From JAWKTM01 sp041399085 (GTDB lineage: Bacteria; Planctomycetota; Planctomycetia; Pirellulales; Pirellulaceae): a stretch of 9,266 nt of DNA. The notes beneath the pieces were generated by a model that did not search any database, was not told where the DNA came from, and saw nothing but the letters and a program-made list of their open reading frames with translations. The stretch spans positions 1 to 9,266 of the forward strand of contig JAWKTM010000124.1 of assembly GCA_041399085.1 (NCBI GenBank), given 5' to 3'. This document shows, piece by piece, positions 6,921 through 9,266 of the stretch. Both the position numbers and the translations under genes were made by a program. Position 1 is the stretch's first letter. Every line of letters starts with the position of its first letter.

Positions 6921-7049
6921 AAAAGCGGCCGGGCGCAAGCCCTCCGGTTACGCATTACCGGACGGCTCGCGCCGTACCGCTCTTATAAAAGCGGCAGGGC
7001 GCAAGCCCTCCGGTTACGCGGCACCCGGACGGCTCGTGCCGTCGCCCTT
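6921..7049. repeat. Two tandem 66-bp composite hairpin repeats (REP-like)
   Basis: Units start at 6921 and 6987. Their first 33 bases differ at one position. Each unit holds two hairpins. The first is GGGC/GCAA/GCCC (6931-6942; extended to AGGGC/GCAA/GCCCT at 6996-7009), the same core as in the 978-1074 cluster. The second is ACGGC/TCGC/GCCGT (6962-6975), with GACGGC/TCGT/GCCGTC at 7028-7043. In both, stems are kept while loop or flank bases vary. CCGGTTACGC follows the first hairpin in both units. The cluster fills the gap between the convergent 6258 and RND genes and runs up to the RND stop codon. Confidence 0.85.
6987..7009 (-). terminator. Candidate intrinsic terminator of the RND transcript, made by the REP-like repeat
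   Basis: Read on the minus strand, the repeat gives GGAGGGC, loop TTGC, GCCCT, a one-base bulge and CC, followed by GCTTTTAT. That is a GC-rich stem followed by a short T run, 43 bases after the RND stop. The second unit (6943-6921) repeats the arrangement and also ends in CTTTT. The T run is short, so termination is inferred. Confidence 0.35.
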
Positions 7050-7051
7050 GC

Positions 7052-9266
7052 CTACATCATCGCTTCCGCGGCATTTGGTTGGTGGGCGTTGGCGTGGCCG
7101 TGGCGATCTGGAGCGTGAGGTTCACGCGGGGCGAACCAAGGATAGATCGCGGGGACGACGAGAGCCGTTAACAGTGTCGACGTGACGAGGCCGCCGATCA
7201 CCACACTGGCTAGCGGACGTTGGATTTCCGCTCCGGCGGTGGTCGACATCGCCATTGGCAAAAAGCCGAGGCTGGCGACTAACGCGGTCATCAACACGGG
7301 GCGAATGCGGATCAAGCCCGTCTCGTAAGCCACGATCCTCGGGGCCGTGCCGGTTCCGTGCATCTGTTCCGCGGCGCTCACCCATACCAGGCCGTTCAGC
7401 ACCGCCACGCCGAACAAGGCGATGAAACCCACGCCCGCGGAAATGCTGAACGGCATCTCGCGCAAATACAGTGCGAAGATGCCGCCCGATGCGGCCATCG
7501 GCACGGCCAAGAAGATCAACGCGGCCAGCGATACCGAACGCACGCTGGTGTACAGCAACAACCAAATCACCAACAACACGACCGGCGTAATAATCATCAG
7601 CCGCCGCGCCGCGGTTTGCAGATTCTCAAAATCGCCGCCCCAACGGATCACATAACCCGGCGGCAAGCTGACTTGCTCGCCCACCAAACGCTGGGCTTCT
7701 TGCACAAAGCTGGCGACATCGCGGCCGCGCACGTTGGCGGAAATGAACGTGCGGCGGCGGTTCGCTTCGTGCTCGATGCCCGGCGGCGTTTCTTGCGTCG
7801 TGACATCGGCCACGTCGCCGATCGTCACGATACGCTCGCCGACTTCCGTCACCGGCAACTGTTTGATTCGTTCCATGTCTTGCCGCCAGTTGGCCGGAAT
7901 GCGGGCCAAGATCGGAAACCGCCGCCGGCCCTCGAACACCTCGCCCACCGGATAGCCGCCGATCGTGGAGACGACGTCCAACACTTGCTGGGCGTCGATC
8001 CCATAACGAGCCAACGATTCGGGTCGCGCTTGGATCGTCAGCGTCGGCACATTCGCTTGGTAGTCGGCCTTCACGTCGACCGCGCCAGGGATCGCGCGCA
8101 GAACCCGTTCGATCTCCTTCCCTTTTTGCCCCAACAGATCCAGGTCGTCCCCATATAACAACACGGCCACGTCGGCCTTCACGCCGGCCACCAGTTCGTC
8201 GACTCGCATTTCGATCGGCTGTGTGAAGCCGAACGCCACGCCGGACACGTTCGTCTCCAAAGCCTCCGACAACTGATTGATAAGCTCTTCGTGACTGATA
8301 TGTTCGGGCCATTCATCCACGGGCTTTAGGATGGCCCACACGTCGGTTTGATGGACGCCCATCACATCATTGGCGATTTCCGGCCGCCCGGTCTTACAAA
8401 ACACGGTCTTGATTTGGGGGAACTCTTTCACCACATTTTCAATTTGTGTGGACATGGTGATCGAGTCTTCCAGCGTGGCGCTGGGCAACCGCACGGCTTC
8501 GATCAGCAAGTCGCCCTCTTCCAACCGCGGCATGAACTCCGCCCCTAAGTTCATCGCCACGGGGACACTAATCAGCAGAACTCCCACGGCGATGGCGGAC
8601 GTTATAACCGGGTGATGCACCACGCGAGCCAAGATGGGGCGATAAATCCACTTGACCAAGCGGATCAGCCACGGTTCGGTCTCCTTCATGTTCTTAGGCA
8701 AAGCCAACGACGCCAGCACGGGCATGAGCGTCAGCGAGAGGACCAGCGAACCGGCCAAGGCAAACAATACGGTCAAAGCCATGGGGCGGAACAGTTTGCC
8801 CTCGGTGCCTTGCAGTGCCAGGATGGGCACGTACACGATAGCGATGATGAGTTCGCCGAACATGGTAGGCTTACGCACTTCGATTGCCGCGTCGCGCACA
8901 ATTTGCATCCGCGTCTTATCGCCAGGATTGTGTGATAGACGGCGGATGCAGTTTTCGATCATGATGACGCTGCTGTCCACGATCAACCCAAAGTCGATCG
9001 CCCCCAGGCTCATCAAGCTGGCGGTAATTCCCGTGGCGAACATCAGATTCGTGGCGAACAACATCGATAGGGGAATGGCCAACGCCACCACGATTCCGGC
9101 ACGCACGCTGCCCAACAGCATCAACAGCACGACGATCACCAGTACGCCGCCCTCGACCAAGTTGTGAATGACGGTGTCCAGTGTGCGGTCGATCAGATGG
9201 GCTCGATCGTACAGCACTTCGATCTCGACGCCCGGCGGCAATGTGGTTTGGATTTCCTCCAATCGC
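7052..9266 (-). CDS. HME-type RND heavy-metal efflux permease (CzcA/CusA family), N-terminus missing
   Basis: The frame is open from the window edge to TAG 7054-7052. About 737 residues are visible of a family usually near 1040, so roughly the first 300 are missing. The family forms trimeric proton-driven inner-membrane pumps that export divalent or monovalent metals with a periplasmic adaptor and an outer-membrane channel. Counting from codon 9262, TM4 carries GAIDFGLIVDSSVIMIENC with Asp90, Asp96 and Glu103. This matches the D-D-E spacing of the CzcA proton/cation relay, favouring the Zn/Co/Ni/Cd branch over the Cu/Ag branch; substrate is still inferred. Other hallmarks are LPPGVEIEVLYDRAHLID, LGAEFMPRLEEGDLL, the segment GRPEIANDVMG, DVWAILKPVDEWP, ESLARYGIDAQQV, GGYPVGEVFEGRRRFPI and GVAVLNGLVWVSAAEQM in the second transmembrane half. 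The cytoplasmic C-terminus ends in HAPDRHGHANAH, a short His-rich tail. Adaptor and outer-membrane genes, if linked, lie outside the window. Confidence 0.95.
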   Translation of the reverse strand, partial: RLEEIQTTLPPGVEIEVLYDRAHLIDRTLDTVIHNLVEGGVLVIVVLLMLLGSVRAGIVVALAIPLSMLFATNLMFATGITASLMSLGAIDFGLIVDSSVIMIENCIRRLSHNPGDKTRMQIVRDAAIEVRKPTMFGELIIAIVYVPILALQGTEGKLFRPMALTVLFALAGSLVLSLTLMPVLASLALPKNMKETEPWLIRLVKWIYRPILARVVHHPVITSAIAVGVLLISVPVAMNLGAEFMPRLEEGDLLIEAVRLPSATLEDSITMSTQIENVVKEFPQIKTVFCKTGRPEIANDVMGVHQTDVWAILKPVDEWPEHISHEELINQLSEALETNVSGVAFGFTQPIEMRVDELVAGVKADVAVLLYGDDLDLLGQKGKEIERVLRAIPGAVDVKADYQANVPTLTIQARPESLARYGIDAQQVLDVVSTIGGYPVGEVFEGRRRFPILARIPANWRQDMERIKQLPVTEVGERIVTIGDVADVTTQETPPGIEHEANRRRTFISANVRGRDVASFVQEAQRLVGEQVSLPPGYVIRWGGDFENLQTAARRLMIITPVVLLVIWLLLYTSVRSVSLAALIFLAVPMAASGGIFALYLREMPFSISAGVGFIALFGVAVLNGLVWVSAAEQMHGTGTAPRIVAYETGLIRIRPVLMTALVASLGFLPMAMSTTAGAEIQRPLASVVIGGLVTSTLLTALVVPAIYPWFAPREPHAPDRHGHANAHQPNAAEAMM

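Noticed and set aside
6345..6938. 197-codon minus-strand frame opposite the 6258 gene
   Set aside because: Antisense to a gene with good start signals; it begins in the intergenic gap and has no recognisable domain.
7358..8158. 266-codon plus-strand frame opposite the RND gene
   Set aside because: His/Arg/Gln-rich shadow of the RND coding strand with no domain.
1..9266. tRNA, rRNA, riboswitch, transposase or integrase genes
   Set aside because: None seen; no cloverleaf with an acceptor end, no recognisable recombinase motifs and no target-site duplications around the repeats.

Overview
The window looks like chromosomal DNA of a Planctomycetota bacterium, plausibly in the Pirellulales. This is an inference from moderately high G+C, the protein styles (a very long AsmA-like protein, a GT-C glycosyltransferase, an archaeal-type debranching enzyme) and short GC-rich palindromic repeats between genes. 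There is no rRNA or other marker gene to fix the taxon. No transposase, phage, plasmid, CRISPR or defence gene is visible.

Layout. (1) 1-941 (+): C-terminal part of a glycogen debranching enzyme (amylo-alpha-1,6-glucosidase), cut by the window edge. (2) 942-1102: convergent intergenic gap holding three copies of a palindromic repeat, two direct and one inverted. (3) 1103-5757 (-): a two-gene overlapping operon, first a GT39/ArnT-like membrane glycosyltransferase, then a 1071-residue AsmA-like envelope protein whose first codons overlap the end of the glycosyltransferase by 13 bases. (4) 5758-6257: about 500 bases without a convincing gene, between divergent genes, mostly filled by a 21-bp tandem repeat array (about 5831-6135). 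A reasonable promoter and ribosome binding site for the next gene follow it. (5) 6258-6908 (+): a conserved-type helical protein of unknown function. (6) 6909-7051: a second convergent gap with two 66-bp repeat units, each holding two tetraloop hairpins; one hairpin type is the same as in the 942-1102 gap. (7) 7052-9266 (-): an HME-type RND heavy-metal efflux pump subunit (CzcA-like), N-terminus outside the window.

Functionally, the debranching enzyme belongs to storage polysaccharide breakdown. The glycosyltransferase/AsmA pair points to cell envelope glycan or lipid assembly, and the RND protein to divalent metal export. The most unusual features are non-coding or architectural: the 21-bp array in a divergent promoter region, the shared hairpin repeat at both convergent gene ends, and a five-fold internal repeat of roughly 115-127 residues in the AsmA-like protein. 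I did not find a convincing new multi-gene system.
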